From Deltaproteobacteria bacterium (GTDB taxonomy: Bacteria > Desulfobacterota > Desulfuromonadia > Geobacterales > DSM-12255), in assembly GCA_017861215.1 (NCBI GenBank), contig JAGFXN010000006.1, positions 1 through 25,343 on the forward strand: DNA of 25,343 nt, read 5' to 3'. The position numbers and the translations under genes are program-made. The notes under the pieces were generated by a model. That model saw nothing but the letters and a program-made list of their open reading frames with translations, had not been told where the DNA came from and did not search any database. This document shows, one piece after another, positions 16,936 to 23,428 of the stretch. Position 1 is the first letter of the stretch, and each line of letters begins with the position of its first letter.

Positions 16936-16985
16936 GGGATCAGGGAACAAAGGATTTGGAAGTTGACTCTGCTGTTCACTATTCA
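16936..16985. repeat. Short dispersed-repeat remnant (copy 1)
   Basis: Within the atpB-atpE gap, GGGATCAGG (16936-16944) and TTCACTATTCA (16975-16985) occur in that order. The same two words occur in the same order at 18007-18028, there separated by only two bases. Sharing of both words suggests a dispersed intergenic repeat that has decayed or gained an insertion here. Confidence 0.4.
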
Positions 16986-17003
16986 CAACTTTTTTCCTAT
17001 ACA
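16975..17003 (+). promoter_or_regulatory. atpE promoter candidate
   Basis: TTCACT (16975-16980), 17-base spacer, TATACA (16998-17003). Each hexamer matches four of six. A separate promoter for atpE would fit the 151-base gap after atpB and the known need for many more c than a subunits, but the match is modest. Confidence 0.3.
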
Positions 17004-17042
17004 ATTTAGGAAATATAAACCAACCGCAGAAGGAGAAAGAAA

Positions 17043-17318
17043 ATGAGCTTTTTTACAATGTGTGTACTCGCAGCAGGCATCGGCATGGCACTCGGCACCC
17101 TCGGCACCGGCATTGGTCAGGGACTGGCAGTCGCCCGCGCCGTTGAAGGCGTTTCCCGCAACCCCGGCGCATCCGGCAAGATCCTCACCACCATGATGAT
17201 CGGTCTCGCCATGATCGAGTCGCTCGCCATCTACGCTCTCGTTGTCTGCCTCATCATCCTCTTTGCCAACCCGTACAAAGATATCGCCATCAAGCTTGCG
17301 GAAACTGTAGCAAAGTAA
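17043..17318 (+). CDS. atpE: ATP synthase F0 subunit c
   Basis: Forms the rotating c-ring. 91 residues, two membrane helices joined by the conserved polar loop (RNPGASGK, about 39-46). The ion-carrying carboxylate is E59 in MIESLAIYAL. Gln26 in the first helix, Ser60 beside the Glu and Tyr64 match positions that take part in sodium binding in Na+-type c-rings, although the Pro and Thr of those proteins are Thr22 and Leu61 here; ion specificity therefore cannot be read off. The N-terminal extension of about 6 residues is short and needs no signal. AGAAGGAG precedes the ATG by about 7 bases. A strong terminator follows. Confidence 0.97.
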   Translation: MSFFTMCVLAAGIGMALGTLGTGIGQGLAVARAVEGVSRNPGASGKILTTMMIGLAMIESLAIYALVVCLIILFANPYKDIAIKLAETVAK

Positions 17319-17337
17319 TTTGTTCCTTTCCAGGAAG

Positions 17338-17381
17338 GCAATAAAAAAGGGGGAGCCATTTGGCACCCCCTTTTTTATTGC
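17338..17381 (+). terminator. Strong, bidirectional rho-independent terminator after atpE
   Basis: A 20-base arm (17338-17357) pairs with 17362-17381 with a single A-A mismatch. The stem core is GGGGG-A-GCC / GGC-A-CCCCC, with six A on one side and six T on the other. It ends the F0 transcript 20 bases after the atpE stop. The symmetry would also stop leftward transcription. Confidence 0.93.
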
Positions 17382-17512
17382 TTCAACTGCATGCAGCAGC
17401 TTCCTACTTTCCCCTACGCGGCTCTGATCACCACAAACCTCGCCCCGTTACCATGTTCAAAGGGTATCGCCAGAATTCTTCGCCGAACTGATCTACAGCC
17501 ACCACAACAACT

Positions 17513-17531
17513 GATAATGATTTTCATTTGC
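17513..17531. promoter_or_regulatory. Fur box
   Basis: GATAATGATTTTCATTTGC matches 15 of 19 positions of the classical Fur box, including the full left GATAATGAT half and TCATT on the right. It overlaps the -35 of the next gene, so iron-loaded Fur would block that promoter. Confidence 0.75.
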
Positions 17532-17555
17532 AAATTTAACCCGACATGCTAGTAT
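17527..17555 (+). promoter_or_regulatory. Promoter of the small exported protein
   Basis: TTTGCA (17527-17532), 17-base spacer, TAGTAT (17550-17555) with an extended TGC in front of the -10. Predicted start near 17562, giving a leader of about 33 bases. The -35 shares bases with the Fur box. Confidence 0.6.
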
Positions 17556-17594
17556 GAACTTACAAGCAGCAAAATTAATGAATGGAGGCGGGCC

Positions 17595-17882
17595 ATGAAA
17601 CGGATATTAGGAATGCTTACGATCTTGGCAACAACCGCTTTGCTTTCAGTAGCGACTGTCATGGGCGCTGAAGCTACTATGGGTGTCATAGATCAGAAAG
17701 ATCAATGTCTGCTGGTAGCGGCAAATTGTGCTAACAGCGTAGATTCAATAAGCCAGAGAATTGAGCGGCTGAACAAAGAGATTGCCAAAGGTACGGATGT
17801 GTACACTACTGATGAGTTGCAAAGACTCAGGGATAAGCTGGATGATGCAGTCAGAACACTGGACGACCTGATCAGAAGTTAA
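17595..17882 (+). CDS. Small exported helical protein, probably iron-regulated
   Basis: I do not recognise this 95-residue protein. Residues 1-27 form a Sec signal peptide (MKRIL, hydrophobic core, VMGAEA), so the mature protein of about 70 residues is periplasmic or secreted. It has two cysteines, C38 and C45, spaced C-x6-C, which could form a disulfide or bind a ligand. From about residue 48 to the end it is charged and helical with heptad-like Leu/Ile spacing (ISQRIERLNKEIAKG, LQRLRDKLDDAVRTLDDLI), like a helical hairpin around a GTDVYTTDE turn. GGAGG lies 8 bases before the ATG. It is monocistronic: its own promoter with a Fur box upstream and a terminator downstream. No function is claimed. 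Confidence 0.88.
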   Translation: MKRILGMLTILATTALLSVATVMGAEATMGVIDQKDQCLLVAANCANSVDSISQRIERLNKEIAKGTDVYTTDELQRLRDKLDDAVRTLDDLIRS

Positions 17883-17887
17883 TTTCC

Positions 17888-17902
17888 GGTACCAATGGTA
17901 CC
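17888..17902. repeat. Duplicated GGTACC palindrome
   Basis: GGTACC-AAT-GGTACC directly after the stop of the small exported gene. Each half is itself palindromic, so it can also fold as a short hairpin. No role is evident; it may be chance. Confidence 0.3.
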
Positions 17903-17933
17903 CATCAGAAGAGTAGTAGAACTAGCAGGAACG

Positions 17934-17960
17934 AGGGGGACAGAAAGTGTCCCCCTTTCC
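17934..17960 (+). terminator. Terminator after the small exported gene
   Basis: GGGGGACA (17935-17942), loop GAAAG, TGTCCCCC (17948-17955), then TTTCCTT. The stem has 8 perfect pairs, extended by one A-T pair. The short broken T-run makes it a fair, plus-strand terminator about 55 bases after the stop. Confidence 0.75.
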
Positions 17961-18002
17961 TTAGTGCTCCCTCCGGAATAATTTTTAATTTTATAGCCTC
18001 TA

Positions 18003-18038
18003 TCCAGGGATCAGGTTTTCACTATTCAGCACCCTGGA
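18003..18038. repeat. Short dispersed-repeat remnant (copy 2) with inverted ends
   Basis: TCCAGGG (18003-18009) and CCCTGGA (18032-18038) are inverted arms around GGATCAGG and TTCACTATTCA, words also present at 16936-16985. It lies 24 bases beyond the protease stop and could act as a weak hairpin at the 3' end of that transcript, but no T-run follows on the minus strand. Confidence 0.4.
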
Positions 18039-18061
18039 CATACTGACAAAACAGGAGCAGC

Positions 18062-19453
18062 TTATTCCATTCTGACCGCTATGTACCGAGAACTATCGCC
18101 ATGCTTTACCAGCAAGCGTAGCGCCTTATCCTTCTTGCCTGCAGCCAGAGCCTTATCGTACTCCTCGACAGTTGCGATCTTTTTACCGTTCACCTCTTTT
18201 ACTATGTCGCCCCGCTGGATCCCGGCAAGCATGGCCGGACTGTCGGCTTTCACCTCGGCAACCACAACTCCTGCCGTATCCTTCAGACGCATCGCAGCGG
18301 CCAACTCCTTGGTGAGCTGGCGTACGGCAAGGCCAAGCCTGTCCGCACCATCGGTCGCTTCTTCATCGTCACCATCCTTCATCTTGTCGATCGTCAGGGG
18401 CAAGGTCACCTCTTTGCCGTCACGCATAATCCTTACCACAACATTTTTACCCGCAGGAGTCGCCGCAACAAGGCGCGGCAGGTCACTCATCTCCTTGATC
18501 TCCTTGCCGTCAAAGAAAAGGATTATATCGCCGGTTTTGATGCCGCCCTTCTCTGCCGGGCCTTCCGGCAGAATCTCGCTGACCAGCGCACCCTTTTCCC
18601 CGGAGAGCCCGAAGGAGTCCGCCAGCTCTTTCGTCACCGCCTGAACAGATACGCCGATCCACCCTCTGGTAACTTTCCCCTTGTCCCGCAACTGCGGGAT
18701 GATCGATTTCGCCATGTTTACTGGTATGGCAAAGCCGATCCCCTGCCCTCCGGCAATTATGGCTGAATTGATACCGATAACTTCACCGGCGGCATTGATC
18801 AGCGGACCGCCGGAATTACCGGGATTGATCGAGGCATCAGTCTGGATAAAGTCGTCATAAGGTCCGCTGCCGATCACCCGCCCCTTGGCACTGACGATCC
18901 CCGCAGTAACAGTCTCTGCCAGCCCGAACGGATTGCCGATCGCCATAACCCATGCACCGACTTCAAGCTCGTCACTGTTACCCAGGAACGCAACCGGCAG
19001 CTTTTCGGCAGAGGTGACCTTTATCAGCGCCAGATCAAGCTTGGCGTCACTCCCTTTCAGTTCACCCTTCAGCTCCCTGCCGTCATGCAGCTTCACTTTG
19101 ATTTCGTCAGCTCCGTCGACGACATGGTTGTTGGTAAGGATATAGCCGTCTTCACTGATGATAAAGCCTGAACCGAGACTCTTCTGTCTCTGTGCCTGGG
19201 GACGCTGCTCATCGAAAAACCTGTCAAAGAAATCCTGGAAAGGGTCATTGCCGAAAGGAGAGTTGCCATACTGCCGCGGCTGCTGACGGCGCTGTTTTGT
19301 TTTTTTCTCCGTGCCAATATTGACCACCGTCGGTTTCAGTTTTTTTGCCAGTTCGACAAAATCCGGCGGTGAATATTTGGCCATAGCCGGCAGGGGTGTC
19401 ATGATCCATGCTGCCAGAAGAGTTGCTGCCAGAAAAAAGACGGTTTTTCTCAT
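18062..19453 (-). CDS. Do-type periplasmic serine protease (DegP/HtrA family)
   Basis: Periplasmic quality-control protease and chaperone. 463 residues with a signal peptide (1-25, ending PAMA). The trypsin-like domain holds the triad H110 (TNNHVVDG), D140 (KLDLALIKV) and S214 (NPGNSGGPL). Two PDZ domains follow at about 255-350 (start WIGVSVQAVTKELA) and 370-460 (start LGLAVRQLTKELA). The region 50-90 is a Gln/Arg/Phe-rich LA-loop-like insert (NSPFGNDPFQDFFDRFF) as in DegP-like oligomers. GGAGG lies 7 bases before the ATG. It has its own promoter candidate. Whether it is functionally DegP or DegQ cannot be told from sequence alone. Confidence 0.95.
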   Translation of the reverse strand: MRKTVFFLAATLLAAWIMTPLPAMAKYSPPDFVELAKKLKPTVVNIGTEKKTKQRRQQPRQYGNSPFGNDPFQDFFDRFFDEQRPQAQRQKSLGSGFIISEDGYILTNNHVVDGADEIKVKLHDGRELKGELKGSDAKLDLALIKVTSAEKLPVAFLGNSDELEVGAWVMAIGNPFGLAETVTAGIVSAKGRVIGSGPYDDFIQTDASINPGNSGGPLINAAGEVIGINSAIIAGGQGIGFAIPVNMAKSIIPQLRDKGKVTRGWIGVSVQAVTKELADSFGLSGEKGALVSEILPEGPAEKGGIKTGDIILFFDGKEIKEMSDLPRLVAATPAGKNVVVRIMRDGKEVTLPLTIDKMKDGDDEEATDGADRLGLAVRQLTKELAAAMRLKDTAGVVVAEVKADSPAMLAGIQRGDIVKEVNGKKIATVEEYDKALAAGKKDKALRLLVKHGDSSRYIAVRME

Positions 19454-19485
19454 TACTGACCTCCTTGCTGAATATCTAGAGAAAA

Positions 19486-19514
19486 AAACTAATCACCGCA
19501 ACGCCCCATGTCAA
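19486..19514 (-). promoter_or_regulatory. Promoter candidate for the Do protease
   Basis: On the minus strand: TTGACA (19514-19509), 17-base spacer, TAGTTT (19491-19486). The -35 is perfect, the -10 only three of six. Transcription would begin near 19479, about 25 bases before the ATG. I see no obvious sigmaE- or sigma32-type site. Confidence 0.4.
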
Positions 19515-19526
19515 GAACCTCCCTAC

Positions 19527-19557
19527 AAAAAAAACCCGCCCTTTGAGGGGCGGGTTT
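19527..19557 (-). terminator. Strong terminator after the CoA-transferase
   Basis: AAACCCGCCC (19532-19541) pairs with GGGCGGGTTT (19548-19557) around a 6-base loop. On the minus strand a run of eight T (19534-19527) completes a strong rho-independent terminator. It lies 25 bases after the CoA-transferase stop and separates it from the protease gene. Confidence 0.92.
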
Positions 19558-19581
19558 CTTGTTACGCTATGAAGCCTGAGA

Positions 19582-21168
19582 CTATTCGCAGAGGTCGAGC
19601 TTGACGTCCCAGTTCTTGACCTTCATGGTGCCGTTCTGCGCCAGGTTGAGGTGCATCTTGAAGGCGCGATCCCACAGTTGGGGCTCGTGGCCGATCCCCT
19701 TGGCCAGGGTTTCCTTCAGGGCCATGTGGTAGTAATCGGTGAGGATCGGCTTGTAGTCCGGATGGGCACACTTCTCGATGATCTTCAGGGCACGGTCGCG
19801 CGGGCAGAGTCCACGGAGGTCGGCCAGACCCTGCTCGGTCACCACGCAATCAAGGTCGTGCTCGGTGTGGTCGATGTGAGAGCAGTGCGGCACCACACAG
19901 GAGATGCCGTTCGGGTCGGTCTTGGACGGACGACTCGACGGGGTGTGCATGATCTTCAGGTAGCCGTTGCGCAGGAAGTCGCCGGAACCGCCGAGGCCGT
20001 TGATCATCCGGGTACCGCCAACCAGGGTGGAGTTGGCATGGGCGTACATGTCGATCTCGACCGGGGTGTTCATGGCGATACAGCCGAGACGACGGATCGG
20101 CTCAGGAGCATTGGAGATGGAAAGCGGACGAAGCGTAATCTTGTCGAAATACCGCTCCCAGTTCTCGAAGAAGCGCGGGAAGCCCGGGGTCTCGGAGAGC
20201 GACAGCGAGCAGGAAGAGGCACAGAGCAGGTTGCCGCCGTCGAAAAAGTCAAGCATGGTATCCTGCAGAACCTCGGTGTAGACCGACAGGTTGCGGAACG
20301 GGCCCTTGGCCAGGCCGCCGATGACGGCGTTGGCGATGGAGCCGACGCCGGACTGCAGCGGCAGCAGGTTCTCGGGGAGACGCCCCATCTTGATCTCGTG
20401 GGAGAAGAACTCCATGATGTGGCCGGCGATGGCTGCGGAGGTGTCATCCTCCTCGGCAAAGGCGCGACCTTTGTCGCGCAGTTTGGACTCGACGATGGCG
20501 ACGATCTTGTCCGGATCGCACGGCACGTAGGGGGTGCCGATGCGGCTGTTGGCCGCGGTGATCAGGAACGGTGCGCGGTGAGGCGGCTTCTGTTGCATGT
20601 GGATATCGTGTATCCCTTCGAAGGAGGGCTGTCCGGTGTTCACCTCGATGATGATCTTGTCGCAGAGGTTGATCGCTTCGGCAACGATACCGCAGGAGGT
20701 GGTCAGGACCAGGCCGCAGTCCTCGGTGATGGCCGAGACTTCGATGATGCCGATGTCGTAGCGGCCATTGCCGGTGTAGAAGCCGTAGCTGATGTCCTGG
20801 GCGAAATGGCCGAGGTGCTTGTCGCCCATCCGAATGCGGCCGGCATTGATCCCGGCGGCGATGTTCTTGCCGGTCTGGTAAGGCCAGCGGCGGTCGATCA
20901 TGTCAAGGGTTGCCCAGCGGTCTTCGGTTTCGGCTCCGACGGAGGCGCCGATGAAGAGGTTGAATTTCAACTTGCCCTGCAGATTGTTTTTCTCAACATG
21001 CTCTGCAAGAGCGATGGGCACAACTTTCGGGTAACCGGCCGGGGTGAAGCCGGACCACATGAGGTCCTGGCCGTTGCTGAAGAACTTGATAGTGTCCTCG
21101 GGCTTCATGACCTTGCTTAAGAGTGACTTGCGACGAACGCGACTATCCAACGTACCGAATTCAGACAT
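19582..21168 (-). CDS. Acetyl-CoA hydrolase/transferase, likely succinyl-CoA:acetate CoA-transferase
   Basis: Class I CoA-transferase. 528 residues, close to the 505 of AarC. E299 in VYTEVLQD fits the catalytic Glu that forms the glutamyl-CoA intermediate, and GLGGSGDF (391-398) the glycine loop; the two are spaced exactly as E294 and G388 of AarC, which favours the succinyl-CoA:acetate activity over a simple hydrolase. In acetate-oxidising Geobacter such enzymes activate acetate while converting succinyl-CoA to succinate in the TCA cycle; that role is inferred. AAAGGAGG 6 bases before the ATG, a near-consensus promoter, a strong terminator and strongly biased GC-rich third positions all point to high expression. 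It is monocistronic. Confidence 0.93.
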   Translation of the reverse strand: MSEFGTLDSRVRRKSLLSKVMKPEDTIKFFSNGQDLMWSGFTPAGYPKVVPIALAEHVEKNNLQGKLKFNLFIGASVGAETEDRWATLDMIDRRWPYQTGKNIAAGINAGRIRMGDKHLGHFAQDISYGFYTGNGRYDIGIIEVSAITEDCGLVLTTSCGIVAEAINLCDKIIIEVNTGQPSFEGIHDIHMQQKPPHRAPFLITAANSRIGTPYVPCDPDKIVAIVESKLRDKGRAFAEEDDTSAAIAGHIMEFFSHEIKMGRLPENLLPLQSGVGSIANAVIGGLAKGPFRNLSVYTEVLQDTMLDFFDGGNLLCASSCSLSLSETPGFPRFFENWERYFDKITLRPLSISNAPEPIRRLGCIAMNTPVEIDMYAHANSTLVGGTRMINGLGGSGDFLRNGYLKIMHTPSSRPSKTDPNGISCVVPHCSHIDHTEHDLDCVVTEQGLADLRGLCPRDRALKIIEKCAHPDYKPILTDYYHMALKETLAKGIGHEPQLWDRAFKMHLNLAQNGTMKVKNWDVKLDLCE

Positions 21169-21287
21169 CTTCTACCTCCTTTGTTTGATTTGGGGTTCAC
21201 AGCCTGGCTATGAAAAGCCCTTTGTTAAAATCAAAAGTTAAGATGCGACACAGAAAAATAAATCTTCTCGATAGAGTCTACAAAAAA

Positions 21288-21304
21288 GTAGAACCGGATT
21301 CTAC
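21288..21304. promoter_or_regulatory. Inverted repeat over the CoA-transferase -10 (operator candidate)
   Basis: GTAGAA-CCGGA-TTCTAC is a perfect 6-5-6 inverted repeat that covers the -10 box and the start region. A third half-site, TCTAC at 21277-21281, pairs with the same GTAGA. Its place suggests a repressor site; the regulator is unknown. Confidence 0.5.
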
Positions 21305-21326
21305 TGAAGGGGGTCTGTTTCGTCAA
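21298..21326 (-). promoter_or_regulatory. Strong promoter of the CoA-transferase gene
   Basis: On the minus strand: TTGACG (21326-21321), 17-base spacer, TAGAAT (21303-21298). Each hexamer matches five of six. Transcription should start near 21291, leaving a leader of about 120 bases before the ATG at 21168. Confidence 0.78.
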
Positions 21327-21362
21327 GATAAAAATATAATAATTCAGCACTCTACAATACCG

Positions 21363-21391
21363 TTGAGCTTGACTTCGCAATATGCTAAAAG
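21363..21391 (+). promoter_or_regulatory. Promoter candidate for the diiron-protein operon
   Basis: TTGAGC (21363-21368), 17-base spacer, TAAAAG (21386-21391) with TGC just before it (extended -10). It would start transcription near 21398, about 29 bases before the chosen start. Hexamers are four of six each. Confidence 0.35.
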
Positions 21392-21426
21392 TGAAAAAAT
21401 TTCAGCGATACTTGCCGGAGGGGATG

Positions 21427-21900
21427 ATGAGCGAGCATGGTGATTTCTGTTACACATTGGAAGGCGCTCTGGAGATGGCGATCAGCATGGAGAGCGACGG
21501 TTTCCGCAACTACCTTGAGGCTCTGCGCAAGGTCGAATCGAAGTCAGCCAGAGCGATCCTGAAAGATGCCGCCCTTGATGAACTGGCGCACAAATATGAA
21601 CTGGAAAAGGCCCTTGTTGAAGGCAACATGACCGCCGGAGCGCTTGACAAGCCGCTCCCCACCATGAACCTTGATGCCGTCCTCGTCAAAAAGGAACTGC
21701 GGCCGGATTCAGACGCCAGAGAGGCGCTGGCCTATGCGATCCATCTTGAAAACGGCGCCATCCTCTTTTACAAAAAGATGGCCAACGCCTGTGCCGGCGC
21801 TCCCATGGGAAAACTGATGGAGCGCCTCGTAGCCGACGAGAGCCGGCATCTGCAGCAGCTTGAAGATCTCTACGAAGAACATTTCATGACAGAAAACTGA
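21427..21900 (+). CDS. Rubrerythrin-like diiron protein (ferritin-like fold)
   Basis: 157-residue four-helix protein of the erythrin type. The diiron ligands are all visible: E22 (ISMES), E52-x2-H55 (DELAHK), E108 (HLENG) and E138-x2-H141 (DESRH). There is no C-terminal rubredoxin domain, so it is a stand-alone erythrin, usually linked to peroxide handling or iron/redox chemistry in anaerobes; the actual role is not shown. I choose the second of two adjacent ATG codons (21427), which has GGAGG 5 bases upstream; the first (21424) would be only 2 bases from it. It heads a tight group with the Nudix and RluA genes. Confidence 0.88.
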   Translation: MSEHGDFCYTLEGALEMAISMESDGFRNYLEALRKVESKSARAILKDAALDELAHKYELEKALVEGNMTAGALDKPLPTMNLDAVLVKKELRPDSDAREALAYAIHLENGAILFYKKMANACAGAPMGKLMERLVADESRHLQQLEDLYEEHFMTEN

Positions 21901-21902
21901 AG

Positions 21903-22427
21903 TTGACGAATCTTCGTAATATTGCAACCATCCTCGTCGGCAAGGTCTTTGACGTCGAACAGTTTGAAGTCGAAATCGGCGCCAAGGGGTGGCATACCTT
22001 CCAGGTGATTCGCCACCCCGGCGGGGTGGCGGTTCTGCCGCTGCACGCTGACGGCACGGTTACCCTGATACGTCAGCCCAGACCGGCGGTCGGCATGGCG
22101 CTGCTCGAACTCCCTGCCGGCCGACTCGACCCGGAAGAGTCACCCGAGAACTGCGGTCGCCGGGAACTTCTCGAAGAGACCGGTCTGGTCGCTGACAACT
22201 TTCACCCGATCGGCATCATCCACTCATCACCCGGTGTTTTTGACGAAGTAATCCATCTCTACGTCGCCACCGGCCTTACCCAGCATACTCCCGCCCCTGA
22301 AGCTGACGAAGATATCGAACCGGTGAGAATCCCTGTTGCCGAAGCCCTGCGCATGGCGCGGCAGGGGCTCATAACCGATGGCAAGACCATCGCCGCACTC
22401 TTCCGGGGAGAACCGTACTACCGATGA
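21903..22427 (+). CDS. Nudix hydrolase, ADP-ribose pyrophosphatase type
   Basis: Hydrolyses a nucleoside-diphosphate-X substrate, most likely ADP-ribose. 174 residues. The Nudix box is complete: G73-x5-E79-x7-R87-E88-x2-E91-E92-x-G94. The N-terminal strand pattern (GKVFDVEQFEVE, then IRHPGGVAVLPL and LIRQPRPAVGMALLELPAG) is that of the ADP-ribose group. The start is a TTG, two bases after the stop of the preceding gene; no ATG or GTG is available in frame near the N-terminus and no strong ribosome site is seen, so it probably depends on translation of the upstream gene. Its stop overlaps the next start (ATGA). Confidence 0.9.
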   Translation: MTNLRNIATILVGKVFDVEQFEVEIGAKGWHTFQVIRHPGGVAVLPLHADGTVTLIRQPRPAVGMALLELPAGRLDPEESPENCGRRELLEETGLVADNFHPIGIIHSSPGVFDEVIHLYVATGLTQHTPAPEADEDIEPVRIPVAEALRMARQGLITDGKTIAALFRGEPYYR

Positions 22428-23338
22428 TTCTGACCGCCCGTACCACCAGTGAGCAGAGCGGCCGGCGCCTTGATGACGCTGCCAAGGAGCTTTTCCCCCA
22501 ACTCTCCAAAACCCAGATACGCCGCATCATCGACCTGGGTGGCTGCGCCGTCAATCAGGTCATGGTCCGGGTCGCCTCCCGCGAACTCGCCGGTGGCGAC
22601 GAGATCATCCTCGGCGTCATGGAGCCGGAGCGGTTTGTCGATGTCAAACTCGTTGCCGATGATCTCCTCTATGAAGACCACAACTTTCTGGCGCTGAACA
22701 AGGCCCCCGGCATCAACAGCCAGCGCACCCCCTATCAGTTCAAGGGAACGGTCGAGTACGCTGTCGGCCAGTATCTGCGCAAAACAGGCAGCAAAGAGCC
22801 GGCGCGGGTCATCCACCGCCTCGACCGGGGGACATCCGGGGTCATGTTCTTCCCGAAGAACAAGCAGGCAGCCACCTGGATATCTGATCAGCTGAAAAAC
22901 GGCCGGGTGGAAAAGGTCTACTGGGCAATTGTCACCGCGACTCCTGACGAGGAGTGCTGGCGGGTTGACGAACCGATCGGCAAGCTCAACAAGTTCCGCT
23001 ACGGGGTAATCCTCCCCGGCAAACCGTCAATCACCGAATTTCGCGTGCTCGCCAGCGGCGCCGGCGCTGTCCTCGTCGAAGCCAGGCCGCTGACCGGCAG
23101 GACCCACCAGATCAGGGTACATCTGACCCACGGCGGCCTGCCCATAGCCGGCGACGCTCCATACGGCGGTGTCCCGGCCGAGAGGATGTTTCTCCACTGC
23201 CGCAGCATGGCTTTCCAGGGGCGCAAGGGCGAAAACATCCGCGCCCAGGCGCCGCTTGACGACAGTTTCCGGCGCATGGCGGCGGCGCATCAGCTGGAGC
23301 TGCCGGAACAGCACGCCATCAGCTCTCCAGGGATGTAA
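22424..23338 (+). CDS. RluA-family pseudouridine synthase
   Basis: Isomerises uridine to pseudouridine in rRNA or tRNA. 304 residues. An S4-type RNA-binding domain (about 13-70: RRLDDAAKELFPQLSKTQIRR) precedes the catalytic domain. The catalytic Asp is D134 in VIHRLDRGTSGVM, the RluA signature. Later motifs RPLTGRTHQIRVHL and IAGDAPYGG are also present. Which uridine it modifies (RluD- or RluC-like) cannot be told. The start overlaps the Nudix stop by four bases. The tail-to-tail gap to the next gene is 90 bases and holds only a weak hairpin. Confidence 0.95.
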   Translation: MILTARTTSEQSGRRLDDAAKELFPQLSKTQIRRIIDLGGCAVNQVMVRVASRELAGGDEIILGVMEPERFVDVKLVADDLLYEDHNFLALNKAPGINSQRTPYQFKGTVEYAVGQYLRKTGSKEPARVIHRLDRGTSGVMFFPKNKQAATWISDQLKNGRVEKVYWAIVTATPDEECWRVDEPIGKLNKFRYGVILPGKPSITEFRVLASGAGAVLVEARPLTGRTHQIRVHLTHGGLPIAGDAPYGGVPAERMFLHCRSMAFQGRKGENIRAQAPLDDSFRRMAAAHQLELPEQHAISSPGM

Positions 23339-23428
23339 CTGCCGGACCCTTTCGCTCGCACAGACATGGAGCGGTACGCTCTCACCAACCCATTTTTCTG
23401 CTGTTCATTGCTACGCTTCCTTTCTGGT

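Noticed and set aside
17382..17510. Possible short gene or RNA between the atpE terminator and the Fur box
   Set aside because: No frame with a ribosome site and plausible protein on either strand, and no convincing fold apart from a short CTGCATGCAG palindrome.
19651..21120. 489-codon open frame on the plus strand, opposite the CoA-transferase
   Set aside because: It is the mirror of a gene with strong GC-rich third positions, which removes stops on the other strand. The translation is low-complexity (Val/Gly/Asp/His-rich) with no family marks, and the true gene has full catalytic motifs, a ribosome site and a promoter.
23369..23397. GAGCG-GTA-CGCTC hairpin in the gap between RluA and HAD genes as a terminator
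   Set aside because: Only five pairs, and the T-run begins about 11 bases after the stem, too far for a normal rho-independent terminator.
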